Shown piece by piece: positions 17,813 to 26,103 of a stretch of DNA of 64,000 nucleotides; within the stretch, counting starts at the first letter, position 1; the number at the start of each line of letters is the position of its first letter. The position numbers were made by a program, and so were the translations under genes. The notes under the pieces were generated by a model. It made no database searches and was not told where the DNA came from. It worked only from the letters and a program-made list of their open reading frames with translations. The stretch is from Pseudarthrobacter chlorophenolicus A6 (GTDB lineage: Bacteria; Actinomycetota; Actinomycetes; Actinomycetales; Micrococcaceae), in contig NC_011886.1 in NCBI RefSeq assembly GCF_000022025.1, forward strand, positions 1,310,968 to 1,374,967. Direction: 5' to 3'.

Positions 17813-17856
17813 GCGCGACGCCGGCACTTACCAAAGTGCCGGCGTCGCGCCTTTTC
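17813..17856 (+). terminator. Intrinsic terminator after the amidohydrolase gene
   Basis: Perfect 17-bp stem (17813-17829 with 17834-17850), 4-nt loop and a TTTT run. It separates the amidohydrolase from the ohrR operon. Confidence 0.85.
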
Positions 17857-17886
17857 GCGTTGCAGGGGAGCGGCGAACAGAAAGTA

Positions 17887-17917
17887 AGTTGTGCACAACT
17901 GAATTGTGGACTACTGT
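17887..17917 (+). promoter_or_regulatory. ohrR promoter with overlapping palindromic operator
   Basis: TTGTGC (17889-17894) and TACTGT (17912-17917) are 17 nt apart. The 14-nt perfect palindrome AGTTGTGCACAACT (17887-17900) covers the -35 box, as expected for an OhrR/MarR operator. The start codon at 17925 is 7 nt after the -10, giving a leaderless message. Confidence 0.7.
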
Positions 17918-17924
17918 TGTGGTT

Positions 17925-18359
17925 GTGACTGATGCTCCCCGCCTCGACCGGCAAGTGTGTTTCGCCCTCTACTCGGCTTCCCGTGCCGCCACGGCCGTCT
18001 ACCGGCCCGTGCTGGAGGAACTGGGACTTACCTATCCCCAGTACCTCGTCATGCTGGTGCTGTGGGAAGACGAGCCGCGAGGGGTCAAGGACCTCGGCCA
18101 AGAGCTCGGCCTCGACTCGGGAACGCTGTCCCCACTGCTGAAGCGGCTCGAAGCGCTGGGCCTGGTGGAACGCCGCCGCTCCGGAGATGACGAGCGCCGC
18201 GTGGCCGTCCACTTGACGCCCGCCGGGAAGGACCTGAGCAGCAAGGCCGGAGCCATTCCCCAGCGACTGGCCGACGCCGCCGGGCTGACGGCCGGAGAGC
18301 TTGAGCAGTTGCGCGGAACCCTCAGCAAGCTCACCGCCGCCCTCCACGACGCGGTCTGA
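17925..18359 (+). CDS. ohrR: Organic hydroperoxide-sensing MarR repressor
   Basis: MarR-family winged-helix repressor of 144 residues. The N-terminal VCFALYSASRA contains the reactive cysteine of OhrR proteins (Cys12), whose oxidation by organic peroxides releases DNA. The recognition helix region (DSGTLSPLLKRLEALGLVERRRS) and the wing (DDERRVAVHLT) are typical. I choose GTG 17925 over the upstream TTG at 17889, because the promoter lies across the intervening sequence. The ohr gene follows in the same direction, which strongly supports the role. Probably autoregulated through the palindrome on its promoter. Confidence 0.9.
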   Translation: MTDAPRLDRQVCFALYSASRAATAVYRPVLEELGLTYPQYLVMLVLWEDEPRGVKDLGQELGLDSGTLSPLLKRLEALGLVERRRSGDDERRVAVHLTPAGKDLSSKAGAIPQRLADAAGLTAGELEQLRGTLSKLTAALHDAV

Positions 18360-18433
18360 AGCTGCCCGGCCACAACGCTCCCGCGAGTCCAAGAATTTAC
18401 CCAGACACCAACCATGAAAGGGCGGTCATCCAC

Positions 18434-18865
18434 GTGAAGACCCTTTACACAGCAGAAGCGCTTGCCTCCGGCGAGGGCCGGGACGGCAGCGCCCGGTCCA
18501 ATGACGGAAAGCTCGAAGTAGGCCTCGCCAGCCCGGTGGAACTCGGCGGCAGCGGCGAGGGCACCAACCCTGAGCAGCTCTTCGCTGCCGGCTACGCCGC
18601 CTGTTTCCATTCGGCGCTCCGCCTGGTGGGCCGCAAGGAGCGCGCCGACCTGACCGATTCCGCCGTCGCCGCCAAGGTCCACCTGGGCCAGCTGGACGAC
18701 GGGGCAGGGTTCGGCCTCGCCGCCGAACTGGAAATCGCCCTCCCCGCCCTCGACCTCGCAACGGCCGAAGCCCTGGTGGCCAAAGCCCACCAGGTCTGCC
18801 CTTACTCGAACGCCACCCGCGGCAACATCACCGTCGAACTCAAAGTTTTGGAGTACGCAGCATGA
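18434..18865 (+). CDS. ohr: Organic hydroperoxide resistance protein (OsmC/Ohr family)
   Basis: Thiol peroxidase that reduces organic hydroperoxides with a pair of cysteines. The two catalytic cysteines are Cys57 in YAACFHSAL and Cys122 in HQVCPYSNATRGN. NPEQLFAAGYA and the family length (143 residues) also fit Ohr rather than general OsmC. GTG 18434 follows ohrR by 74 nt. The stop overlaps the next ATG (ATGA), placing an oxidoreductase in the same operon. Likely induced by peroxide through OhrR. Confidence 0.93.
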   Translation: MKTLYTAEALASGEGRDGSARSNDGKLEVGLASPVELGGSGEGTNPEQLFAAGYAACFHSALRLVGRKERADLTDSAVAAKVHLGQLDDGAGFGLAAELEIALPALDLATAEALVAKAHQVCPYSNATRGNITVELKVLEYAA

Positions 18866-19881
18866 GCACCACCACCCTTCCCGCAGCAACCCGCGAAATC
18901 CAGCTCGCCTCCCGCCCCGTGGGCCGGCCCGTCCCGGAGAACTTCCGCCTGGCCGAGTCGCCGCTGCCCGAGCTGGGCGAGGGCCAGATCCTGGTCCGGA
19001 ACCTCTTCATCTCCGTGGATCCCTACATGCGCGGCCGCATGAACGACGTCAAGTCCTACTCCGCGCCCTTTGCGCTGGACAAAGCGCTCGACGGCGGCGC
19101 CGTGGGTGAGGTCATCGCGTCCCGTTCCGAGGCACACAAGGAAGGCGACGTCGTCGTGCATGCCCTCGGCTGGCGCGAATACGCCGTGGTTGACGGCAGC
19201 ACGGCCTCCCCGGCCCGGACCGACCTGGCCCCCGCCTCGGCGTTCCTGGGTGCCTTGGGCATGACCGGCCTCACCGCATACGCGGGCCTCCTCAAAGTGG
19301 CCGAATTCAAAGAAGGGGACGCCGTCTTCGTTTCGGGCGCCGCCGGTGCTGTCGGTTCACTCGTGGGTCAGATCGCCAAGGCCATGGGCGCTACCCGTGT
19401 GATCGGCTCCGCGGGCTCGCCCGCCAAGGTGGCCAGGCTCCTCGAGCTCGGTTTCGATGCGGCCTTCGACTACCACGACGGCCCCGTGCGTGAGCAGCTC
19501 GAGAAGGCCGCCGGCGCCCAAGGCATCGACGTCTACTTCGACAACGTGGGCGGCGAACACCTCGAAGCAGCGTTGTCCGTCCTGAACGTCGGCGGCCGGG
19601 TGGCCATGTGCGGAGCCATCGCCCAGTACAACTCCACCGAACCCACCCCCGCCCCGCACAACCTCATGCAGGCCATCGGCAAGCAGCTGACCCTGCGCGG
19701 CTTCCTGGTGGGCGGCCAGCGCCAGCACGCTGCAGAGTTCGCCGAAAAGATGGCCGGCTGGCTGGCCAGCGGTGCCGTCCGCTACGACGAGACAGTAGTG
19801 GACGGGCTGGAAAACGCACCGCAAGCCTTCATGGACCTGCTGGACGGCGCCAACACGGGCAAGATGCTGGTCCGCCTGTAG
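18862..19881 (+). CDS. NADP-dependent oxidoreductase (MDR, leukotriene B4 dehydrogenase-like)
   Basis: Zinc-independent medium-chain reductase similar to bacterial CurA / alkenal-reductase enzymes, which reduce alpha,beta-unsaturated carbonyls with NADPH. The N-terminal SVDPYMRGRM motif is the class signature. The Rossmann motif VSGAAGAVGSLVGQ is followed by IGSAGSPAK, and FDNVGGEHLEA lies further on. The 339 residues match the family. ATG overlaps the ohr stop, so it belongs to the peroxide-stress operon; removing reactive lipid aldehydes would make sense there, but this is inference. Confidence 0.88.
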   Translation: MSTTTLPAATREIQLASRPVGRPVPENFRLAESPLPELGEGQILVRNLFISVDPYMRGRMNDVKSYSAPFALDKALDGGAVGEVIASRSEAHKEGDVVVHALGWREYAVVDGSTASPARTDLAPASAFLGALGMTGLTAYAGLLKVAEFKEGDAVFVSGAAGAVGSLVGQIAKAMGATRVIGSAGSPAKVARLLELGFDAAFDYHDGPVREQLEKAAGAQGIDVYFDNVGGEHLEAALSVLNVGGRVAMCGAIAQYNSTEPTPAPHNLMQAIGKQLTLRGFLVGGQRQHAAEFAEKMAGWLASGAVRYDETVVDGLENAPQAFMDLLDGANTGKMLVRL

Positions 19882-19899
19882 GGCCGAAGCTCCAACCTC

Positions 19900-19947
19900 A
19901 CCAAGCACCAGGGGTGCCGCGGATCCGCGGCACCCCTACTGCTTGGT
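19900..19947 (+). terminator. Terminator-like hairpin after the ohr operon
   Basis: The 23-nt arms 19900-19922 and 19925-19947 pair with two adjacent mismatches, beginning ACCAAGCA and ending TGCTTGGT. The centre is GGATCC. No T-tract. Confidence 0.55.
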
Positions 19948-20138
19948 AACAACTTGTAAACAATCTCCGGGAACAGGTGCCAGCGTGCTAGGGGGACGTG
20001 GCGCAGGCCACTAAAGTGATGGCATCAGTGCGCTCCGGCGCATGCTGCGGGCATCAGTGACAACAGAATTTCAGTGCAGAAACGGACACTCATTGAATTC
20101 GTGCCGTAGCGCCACTCTCGCATCCTGGAGGAATCTTG
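19948..20138 (+). promoter_or_regulatory. Leader region of the nucleoside uptake cluster
   Basis: This spacer upstream of the BmpA-type lipoprotein gene contains a -10-like TAAAGT (20012-20017) and a short hairpin GTGGC-GCAG-GCCAC just before it. It also contains a direct repeat of GGCATCAGTG (20021-20030 and 20050-20059). The repeats could bind a regulator. No convincing -35 is seen. Confidence 0.35.
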
Positions 20139-21245
20139 ATGACATCACTGCGTGCACGCATGAAGCGCGGTTCTATGGCCGGCCTGGCTACCGTCAGCGC
20201 CTCGGCCCTTCTTTTGACAGCCTGCGGCGCAGCCCCGGAACCGGGAAGCACCTCGTCCGCCGGTGCCAGTGACTACACCGGCTGCATCGTGTCCGACTCC
20301 GGCGGGTTCGATGACCAGTCCTTCAACCAGTCCTCCTACGAAGGCCTGAAGAAGGCCGAAAAGGATCTGGGCATCAAGGTGAACCAGGTCGAATCCAAGA
20401 CCAACAACGACTTCGAACCCAACCTCCGCGCCATGGTGACCGCAGGCTGCGACCTCACCGTGACCGTCGGCTTCCTGCTGGGTGACGCCACCAAGGCGCA
20501 GGCCACGGCCAACCCTGACAGCCACTTCGCCATCATCGACTTCGGCTACGAGACCCCCATCAGCAACGTCAAGCCGATCATCTACGACACCGCGCAGGCG
20601 GCCTTCATGGCCGGCTACCTGGCCGCAGGCACCACCAAGACGGGGACCGTGGCCACCTTCGGCGGCATCAAGATCCCCACCGTCACCATCTTCATGGACG
20701 GTTACGCGGACGGCGTGAAGTACTACAACGAGAAGAAGGGCAAGGACGTCAAGCTCCTTGGCTGGAACAAGGATGCCCAGGACGGCAGCTTCACCGGCGA
20801 CTTCGAAAAGCAGGACGTCGGAAAGCAGCTCACCCGGAACTTCCTGGACCAGGGCGCCGACATCGTCATGCCGGTGGCCGGGCCCGTGGGCAAGGGTGCA
20901 GGCGCCGCCCTGCAGGAAGCCAAGAATGCCGGCAAGGACGTCAAGCTGATCTGGGTTGACTCCGACGGCTTCCTCACCGCCCCGGACTACAAGGAGATCA
21001 TGCTCTCCTCGGTCATGAAGCAGATGGGCGAGGCCGTGGAAACCGTGGTGAAGGAAGACAAGGACGGCAAGTTCAGCAACACCCCCTACGTTGGCACCCT
21101 CGCCAACGACGGCGTGCAGCTGGCACCGTTCCACGACTTCGATTCCCAGGTTCCCGCGGACCTGAAGTCCGAACTGGACCAGATCAAGAAGGACATCGTG
21201 GACGGCAAGCTGAAGGTCGAATCCGACGCGAGCCCGAAGGCCTGA
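20139..21245 (+). CDS. BMP/PnrA-family nucleoside-binding lipoprotein
   Basis: Substrate-binding lipoprotein of an ABC nucleoside importer. The signal peptide ends in lipobox LLTAC with the lipid cysteine at residue 29. The mature part shows the BMP signature GGFDDQSFNQSSYEG and, later, MPVAGPVGKGAG. I choose ATG 20139, 7 nt after GGAGG, over the TTG immediately before it. Downstream come an ATPase, two permeases, cytidine deaminase and a nucleoside phosphorylase, which points to nucleosides as ligand, as for the BMP-family guanosine importer of Bacillus. A strong terminator after the gene should let it be expressed more highly than the membrane components. Confidence 0.92.
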   Translation: MTSLRARMKRGSMAGLATVSASALLLTACGAAPEPGSTSSAGASDYTGCIVSDSGGFDDQSFNQSSYEGLKKAEKDLGIKVNQVESKTNNDFEPNLRAMVTAGCDLTVTVGFLLGDATKAQATANPDSHFAIIDFGYETPISNVKPIIYDTAQAAFMAGYLAAGTTKTGTVATFGGIKIPTVTIFMDGYADGVKYYNEKKGKDVKLLGWNKDAQDGSFTGDFEKQDVGKQLTRNFLDQGADIVMPVAGPVGKGAGAALQEAKNAGKDVKLIWVDSDGFLTAPDYKEIMLSSVMKQMGEAVETVVKEDKDGKFSNTPYVGTLANDGVQLAPFHDFDSQVPADLKSELDQIKKDIVDGKLKVESDASPKA

Positions 21246-21256
21246 CCCCGCACTTG

Positions 21257-21302
21257 GCGCCACTGCCGGCCCGTCCCTGACAGGCCGGCAGTGGCGCTTT
21301 TT
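21257..21302 (+). terminator. Intrinsic terminator between the binding protein and transporter genes
   Basis: GCGCCACTGCCGGCC (21257-21271) pairs perfectly with GGCCGGCAGTGGCGC (21283-21297), followed by TTTTT. It probably acts as a partial terminator within the operon. Confidence 0.85.
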
Positions 21303-21409
21303 GCTGGCATCCCTTTTTCGGGCCACCGCCCGGTTCTCCGACTGCTGCACCCACTAGGCTGGAGCTGCAGCCACATATCCCGCCCGGTCGATCACCGGGC
21401 GCTTCGAGA

Positions 21410-22996
21410 TTGGTCAGAGTTTTGAAACTTGAACTCAGAGGCATCACCAAACGCTTTGGGACCCTGCTCGCCAACGACCACATCGACGTGGTGGTTGAAT
21501 CCGGCCAGATCCACTGCCTGCTGGGCGAAAACGGGGCCGGTAAATCCACCCTGATGAACGTGCTCTACGGACTGTACGAACCGTCCGAAGGCGAAATCCT
21601 CATCGACGGCAAACCCGTCTCCTTCCGAGGCCCCGGTGACGCCATGGCCGCCGGCATCGGCATGGTGCACCAGCACTTCATGCTTGTCCCGGTGTTCACC
21701 GTCGCGGAAAACGTCGCACTGGGTGCCGAACCCACCAAGGCGGCGGGCTTCCTCAACCTTGATGAAACGAGGCGCCGGATCCGGGAAATCTCGGACCAGT
21801 ACGGCTTCGACGTCGATCCCGACGCCCTGGTGGAAGACCTCCCCGTCGGCGTCCAGCAGCGGGTTGAAATCATCAAGGCCCTGGTCCGCAACGCCAAGGT
21901 CCTCATCCTTGACGAACCCACGGCCGTCCTCACCCCGCAGGAAACCGACGAACTCCTGGACATCATGCGGCAGCTCAAGGCCGGCGGCACCTCCATCGTT
22001 TTCATTTCCCACAAACTGCGTGAGGTCAAGGAAGTCTCGGACACCATTACCGTGATCCGGCGCGGCAAGGTGGTCGGTTCCGCAGAACCCTCGGCCTCCA
22101 CCACGGACCTTGCATCGATGATGGTGGGCCGTGCCGTCAGCCTCACCCTCGAAAAGGCCCCCGCGAAGCCGCAGGAGAAAACCTTCGAGGTCCGGGACCT
22201 GACAGTCATCGCCCACAACGGCCAGCATGTGGTGGACGGACTCAGCTTCGACATCGCCCGGGGCGAAATCCTGGCCGTCGCCGGCGTCCAGGGCAACGGC
22301 CAGACCGAGCTCACCGAAGCCATCCTGGGACTGCAGGACCGGGTGTCCGGGTCCATCACCCTCGACGGCAAGGAACTCCTGGGCCGGTCCGTCAAGGACG
22401 TCCTGAAAGCCGGCGTCGGGTTTGTCCCCGAAGACCGCAAGGTGGACGGCCTGGTGGGAACCTTCTCCGTCGCCGAAAACCTGGTCCTGGACCTTTACGA
22501 CAAACCTCCCTACGCCAAGGGCATCAGCATGAGCCCGGCCAGGATCCTCGAAAACGCCAAAGCCCGCATCGAAGAGTTCGATGTCCGCACACCCTCCGCA
22601 GCGGCAGCCGCCGGGACACTTTCCGGCGGCAACCAGCAAAAGGTGGTGATGGCCCGCGAGCTCTCCCGCCCCCTGCGCCTGTTCATTGCGTCCCAGCCCA
22701 CCCGCGGCGTGGACGTCGGCTCCATCGAATTCCTGCACCGCCGCATCGTCGCCGAACGCGACCAGGGCACCCCGGTGATGATCATCAGCACCGAACTCGA
22801 TGAGGTCATGGAACTCGCTGACCGCATCGCCGTACTGTACAAGGGCAAGCTGGTGGGCATCGTTCCCGCCGGTACGGGCCGCGACGTCCTTGGCCTGATG
22901 ATGGCCGGAATCCACCCGGATGAACAAGCCCAACCGCAGCCGGCGGCCAGCCGCCCGGCCCCCACCTCCGACGCCGAGGGAGGCGACCATGTCTGA
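21410..22996 (+). CDS. Nucleoside ABC importer ATP-binding protein (two ABC domains)
   Basis: Fused double ATPase of the sugar/nucleoside importer type. The first domain has Walker A GENGAGKST, an altered signature LPVGVQQRV and Walker B LILDEPTAVLTPQE. The second has a degenerate Walker A (GVQGNGQTE), an intact signature LSGGNQQKVV and a degenerate Walker B (LFIASQPTRGVD), so only one site is probably fully active, as in RbsA-like proteins. The length of 528 residues is normal. The start is TTG 21410 or TTG 21422; the latter gives MKLELRGITKRFG, closer to relatives. Its end overlaps the first permease by 8 nt. Confidence 0.93.
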   Translation: MVRVLKLELRGITKRFGTLLANDHIDVVVESGQIHCLLGENGAGKSTLMNVLYGLYEPSEGEILIDGKPVSFRGPGDAMAAGIGMVHQHFMLVPVFTVAENVALGAEPTKAAGFLNLDETRRRIREISDQYGFDVDPDALVEDLPVGVQQRVEIIKALVRNAKVLILDEPTAVLTPQETDELLDIMRQLKAGGTSIVFISHKLREVKEVSDTITVIRRGKVVGSAEPSASTTDLASMMVGRAVSLTLEKAPAKPQEKTFEVRDLTVIAHNGQHVVDGLSFDIARGEILAVAGVQGNGQTELTEAILGLQDRVSGSITLDGKELLGRSVKDVLKAGVGFVPEDRKVDGLVGTFSVAENLVLDLYDKPPYAKGISMSPARILENAKARIEEFDVRTPSAAAAAGTLSGGNQQKVVMARELSRPLRLFIASQPTRGVDVGSIEFLHRRIVAERDQGTPVMIISTELDEVMELADRIAVLYKGKLVGIVPAGTGRDVLGLMMAGIHPDEQAQPQPAASRPAPTSDAEGGDHV

Positions 22997-24377
22997 GCAG
23001 CAACCCCCCAAACTCCCTGCCGGCGAAGGGCAGGGTGACACCCAGCCTGCCAAGCCGCACCAGCCCAACCTTGCCGCCGAGGAAACCGCCGCCGTCGTCT
23101 CCGTGGACACGGCGGGCGGCGCCATGGGGCCCTCGGCCGTGCCTGCCAGCGCACAAAGCGGCCAGTTGCCCGGCGGCCCCGACACACTGCTCCGCAAGAT
23201 CTTCACCGGCAGCGGCATGGTGTCCGTCCTGGCAGTGTTCCTGGCCCTCGTCATCGGCGGCCTGCTCATTGCCAGCACCGACACGCGGGTGGCCTCCACG
23301 GCCAGCTACTTCTTCGCCCGCCCCGCCGATTTCCTGACCGCCGTCTGGAACGCCGCCACCCGCTCCTACATCGCGCTGTTCCAGGGGGCCGTGTTCAACC
23401 CCCGCGGCAACAGTGTGGCAGCCCAGTTCGCTCCGTTCATGGAGACCCTCACCATCGCCACGCCGCTGATCACCGCCGGCCTGGGCGTGGCGCTTGCCTT
23501 CCGGGCGGGGCTCTTCAACATCGGTGCCCAGGGCCAGATCATCGTGGCAGGCATCCTCGCCGCCTGGGTTGGCTTCGCACTGCACCTCCCGCTGGGCCTG
23601 CACCTGCTGCTGGTCCTGGTGGCCGGCATTGTCGGCGGCGCGCTCTGGGGCGGCCTCGTCGGAGTGCTGAAGGCCCGCACGGGCGCCCATGAGGTCATCC
23701 TCACCATCATGTTCAACTACATCGCCCTGTACTTCCTGCGGTACCTGCTGAACACCCCGGCCTTCCAGCGCCCGGGGGAGTCGAACCCCATCTCACCCAT
23801 CCTGGATCCGTCCGCCGTCTACCCGCAGATCTTCGGCAGCCAGTACCGGCTCCACCTGGGCTTCGTTCTCGCCATCGGTGCCACCGTCCTGGTGTGGTGG
23901 CTCCTGAACCGGTCCACCGTCGGCTTTGAGTTCCGTGCCGTGGGTGCCAACCCCAAAGCTGCCCAGACCGCCGGCATCAACGTGTCCCGCTCCACCATCC
24001 TGGTGATGGCCATCGCGGGCGGCCTGGCCGGCATGTCCGGCGTGGCCCAGGTGGCCGGCACCGAAAAAGTCCTCACGGACGGCGTGGCAGCCACCTACGG
24101 CTTCGACGCCATCACCGTCGCCCTGCTGGGACGTTCGACGCCGTGGGGCACCTTCGCAGCCGGGCTCCTGTTCGGCGCCTTCCGCGCCGGAGCCGTCCAG
24201 ATGCAGATCCAGACCGGCACCCCCATCGACATCGTGCTGGTGGTCCAGTCGCTGATCGTCCTCTTCATCGCCGCGCCGCCGCTGGTGCGCGCCGTCTTCG
24301 GGCTCAACCCGCGGCGGAAGAAGCCCGCCCGCGCCGCGAAGTCCACGAAGGCAGCCACCACCGGAGGTGCAGCATGA
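22989..24377 (+). CDS. Nucleoside ABC importer permease (first)
   Basis: Inner-membrane channel subunit of 462 residues. After a Pro/Ala-rich cytoplasmic N-terminus of about 60 residues come some nine or ten hydrophobic helices. FRAGLFNIGAQGQ and RTGAHEVILTIMFN are characteristic of the BMP-linked permease family. ATG 22989 has GGAGG about 5 nt upstream and overlaps the ATPase end; the longer open frame before it is a shadow. The stop overlaps the next ATG (ATGA). The C-terminus is basic (RRKKPARAAKSTK). Confidence 0.92.
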   Translation: MSEQQPPKLPAGEGQGDTQPAKPHQPNLAAEETAAVVSVDTAGGAMGPSAVPASAQSGQLPGGPDTLLRKIFTGSGMVSVLAVFLALVIGGLLIASTDTRVASTASYFFARPADFLTAVWNAATRSYIALFQGAVFNPRGNSVAAQFAPFMETLTIATPLITAGLGVALAFRAGLFNIGAQGQIIVAGILAAWVGFALHLPLGLHLLLVLVAGIVGGALWGGLVGVLKARTGAHEVILTIMFNYIALYFLRYLLNTPAFQRPGESNPISPILDPSAVYPQIFGSQYRLHLGFVLAIGATVLVWWLLNRSTVGFEFRAVGANPKAAQTAGINVSRSTILVMAIAGGLAGMSGVAQVAGTEKVLTDGVAATYGFDAITVALLGRSTPWGTFAAGLLFGAFRAGAVQMQIQTGTPIDIVLVVQSLIVLFIAAPPLVRAVFGLNPRRKKPARAAKSTKAATTGGAA

Positions 24378-25696
24378 GCACAACAGTTTCATCCCGGCCG
24401 GGCAACCCGCAGCCGGACAACGCCGCGGCGGACACCGGCGCGGCAGCCATCTCCGCCAAGCCGGTGAGTTGGAAGACCCCCGTCCTGCTGGCCGCCTTCG
24501 GGCTGATCGCCCTCGTGTTCTTCGGACTCCTCGGCCCCAACAAGACGGCCAGCTTCGGCATTTCCACCGGAAGCGACTTCTTCCAGTTGCCGGCACTGGA
24601 GGTCAACGCCTTTGCCGGCGGCATCGTGCTGTCGGTGCTGCTCCTGGCCCTGGCTGCCTACGCCGTCTACCTCAAGACCAAGGGACGCCCTGCCCCCGGC
24701 TGGCTGACCGTCACCTTCATCGTCCTGTTCGTGGCCGCCTTCCTGATCTGGGTGGTGGGCGGCGCCCGCACCCCCAGCATCTCACTGGCAGGCCTCATCG
24801 CCGGCTCGGTCACCCTGGCCGTGCCTCTGGTGTTCGGTTCTCTCTCCGGCGTCCTCTGCGAACGGGTGGGCGTGGTCAACATCGCCATCGAAGGCCAGCT
24901 GCTGGGCGGTGCCTTCACCGCCGCCATCGTTGCCACCATGACCCAGAACCCCTTCATCGGCCTGGCAGCCGCGGCGGTTGCCGGTGCCGTCGTATCCATG
25001 GTGCTGGCCCTGTTCAGCATCAAGTACCTGGTCAACCAGATCATCGTCGGCGTGGTCCTGAACGTCCTCGTCTCCGGCGTCACGGGCTTCCTTTTCAGCA
25101 CCGTGATGCAGGAAGACAAAGCCCGGTACAACTCCCCGCCGGGGCTGGACATCATCCAGATCCCCGTCCTGTCCGAGGTTCCCATCATCGGACCCATCCT
25201 GTTCCGCCAGTCCCTGGTGGGGTATCTGATGTACGTCGCCGTCCTGGTCGTCTGGGTAGGCCTGTTCAAGACGCGCTGGGGCCTGCGGGTCCGCGCCGTG
25301 GGCGAGCACCCCCAGGCCGCCGACACCCTGGGCATCAACGTCAACGCCACCCGCTTCTGGAACGTCACCCTGGGCGGTGCCGTGGCCGGAATCGGCGGAT
25401 CGTTCTTCACCCTGGTGGCCATCGACAGCTTCACCAAGGAGATCTCCGGCGGCCGCGGGTTCATCGCCCTGGCCGCACTCATCTTCGGCAGGTGGAACCC
25501 CATCGGAGCCTTCTTCGCTGCCCTGCTGTTCGGCTTCGCCGACAACCTGCAGAGCATCGTCACCATCATTGGAACCCCTGTTCCCAGCCAGTTCATGGCC
25601 ATGCTCCCGTACCTGGTGACTGTCCTGGCCGTTGCCGGCCTGGTGGGCAGGTCCCGGGGGCCGGCGGCCAGCGGCATACCGTACGTCAAGGGTTGA
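24374..25696 (+). CDS. Nucleoside ABC importer permease (second)
   Basis: Second channel subunit of 440 residues, paralogous to the preceding permease. The family motif appears as CERVGVVNIAIEGQ, and WGLRVRAVGEHPQAADTLGI is the conserved cytoplasmic loop. GGAGG lies 6 nt before ATG 24374, which overlaps the previous stop. The permease pair, double ATPase and BMP lipoprotein make a complete importer. The cdd gene follows within a few nucleotides, tying uptake to salvage. Confidence 0.92.
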   Translation: MSTTVSSRPGNPQPDNAAADTGAAAISAKPVSWKTPVLLAAFGLIALVFFGLLGPNKTASFGISTGSDFFQLPALEVNAFAGGIVLSVLLLALAAYAVYLKTKGRPAPGWLTVTFIVLFVAAFLIWVVGGARTPSISLAGLIAGSVTLAVPLVFGSLSGVLCERVGVVNIAIEGQLLGGAFTAAIVATMTQNPFIGLAAAAVAGAVVSMVLALFSIKYLVNQIIVGVVLNVLVSGVTGFLFSTVMQEDKARYNSPPGLDIIQIPVLSEVPIIGPILFRQSLVGYLMYVAVLVVWVGLFKTRWGLRVRAVGEHPQAADTLGINVNATRFWNVTLGGAVAGIGGSFFTLVAIDSFTKEISGGRGFIALAALIFGRWNPIGAFFAALLFGFADNLQSIVTIIGTPVPSQFMAMLPYLVTVLAVAGLVGRSRGPAASGIPYVKG

Positions 25697-25701
25697 CCGG
25701 C

Positions 25702-26103
25702 GTGGGAAACCCTGTTGACTGGCCTGCGCTGGAGGCTGCCGCCGTCGACGCCATGCGCAAGGCCTACGCGCCCTACTCCAAGTTCCCGGTGGGGGCTGCG
25801 GCCCTCACCGGGAACGGCCGGATCGTCAGTGGCTGCAACGTGGAGAACGCCAGCTACGGCCTGACCCTTTGCGCCGAGTGCGCCCTGGTGGGCAACCTCC
25901 AAATGACAGGGGGCGGCAGCCTCCGTGCCTTCTACTGCGTGGATGGCAACGGCAACGTGCTGATGCCGTGTGGCCGTTGCCGGCAGCTGCTCTACGAATT
26001 CCGCGCTCCGGACATGGAGCTCATGACCACCCAAGGAATCAAGACCATGGACCAGGTCCTTCCTGACGCCTTCGGTCCCGAACACCTGGAGGAAACCCGA
26101 TGA
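25702..26103 (+). CDS. cdd: Cytidine deaminase
   Basis: Zinc enzyme that deaminates cytidine and deoxycytidine to the uridine forms. The catalytic block is CNVENASYGLTLCAECAL, with the Cys-Ala-Glu zinc/proton-shuttle motif, and MPCGRCRQLL gives the two further zinc cysteines. At 133 residues it is the small homotetrameric type. I choose GTG 25702, with AGGG about 9 nt upstream; TTG 25693, overlapping the permease stop, is also possible. The stop overlaps the deoA start (ATGA), so its product can pass straight to the phosphorylase. Confidence 0.94.
   Translation: MGNPVDWPALEAAAVDAMRKAYAPYSKFPVGAAALTGNGRIVSGCNVENASYGLTLCAECALVGNLQMTGGGSLRAFYCVDGNGNVLMPCGRCRQLLYEFRAPDMELMTTQGIKTMDQVLPDAFGPEHLEETR

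Noticed and set aside
21392..23299. 635-codon minus-strand frame opposite the nucleoside ABC ATPase
   Set aside because: Shadow of the ATPase gene; no recognisable domain.
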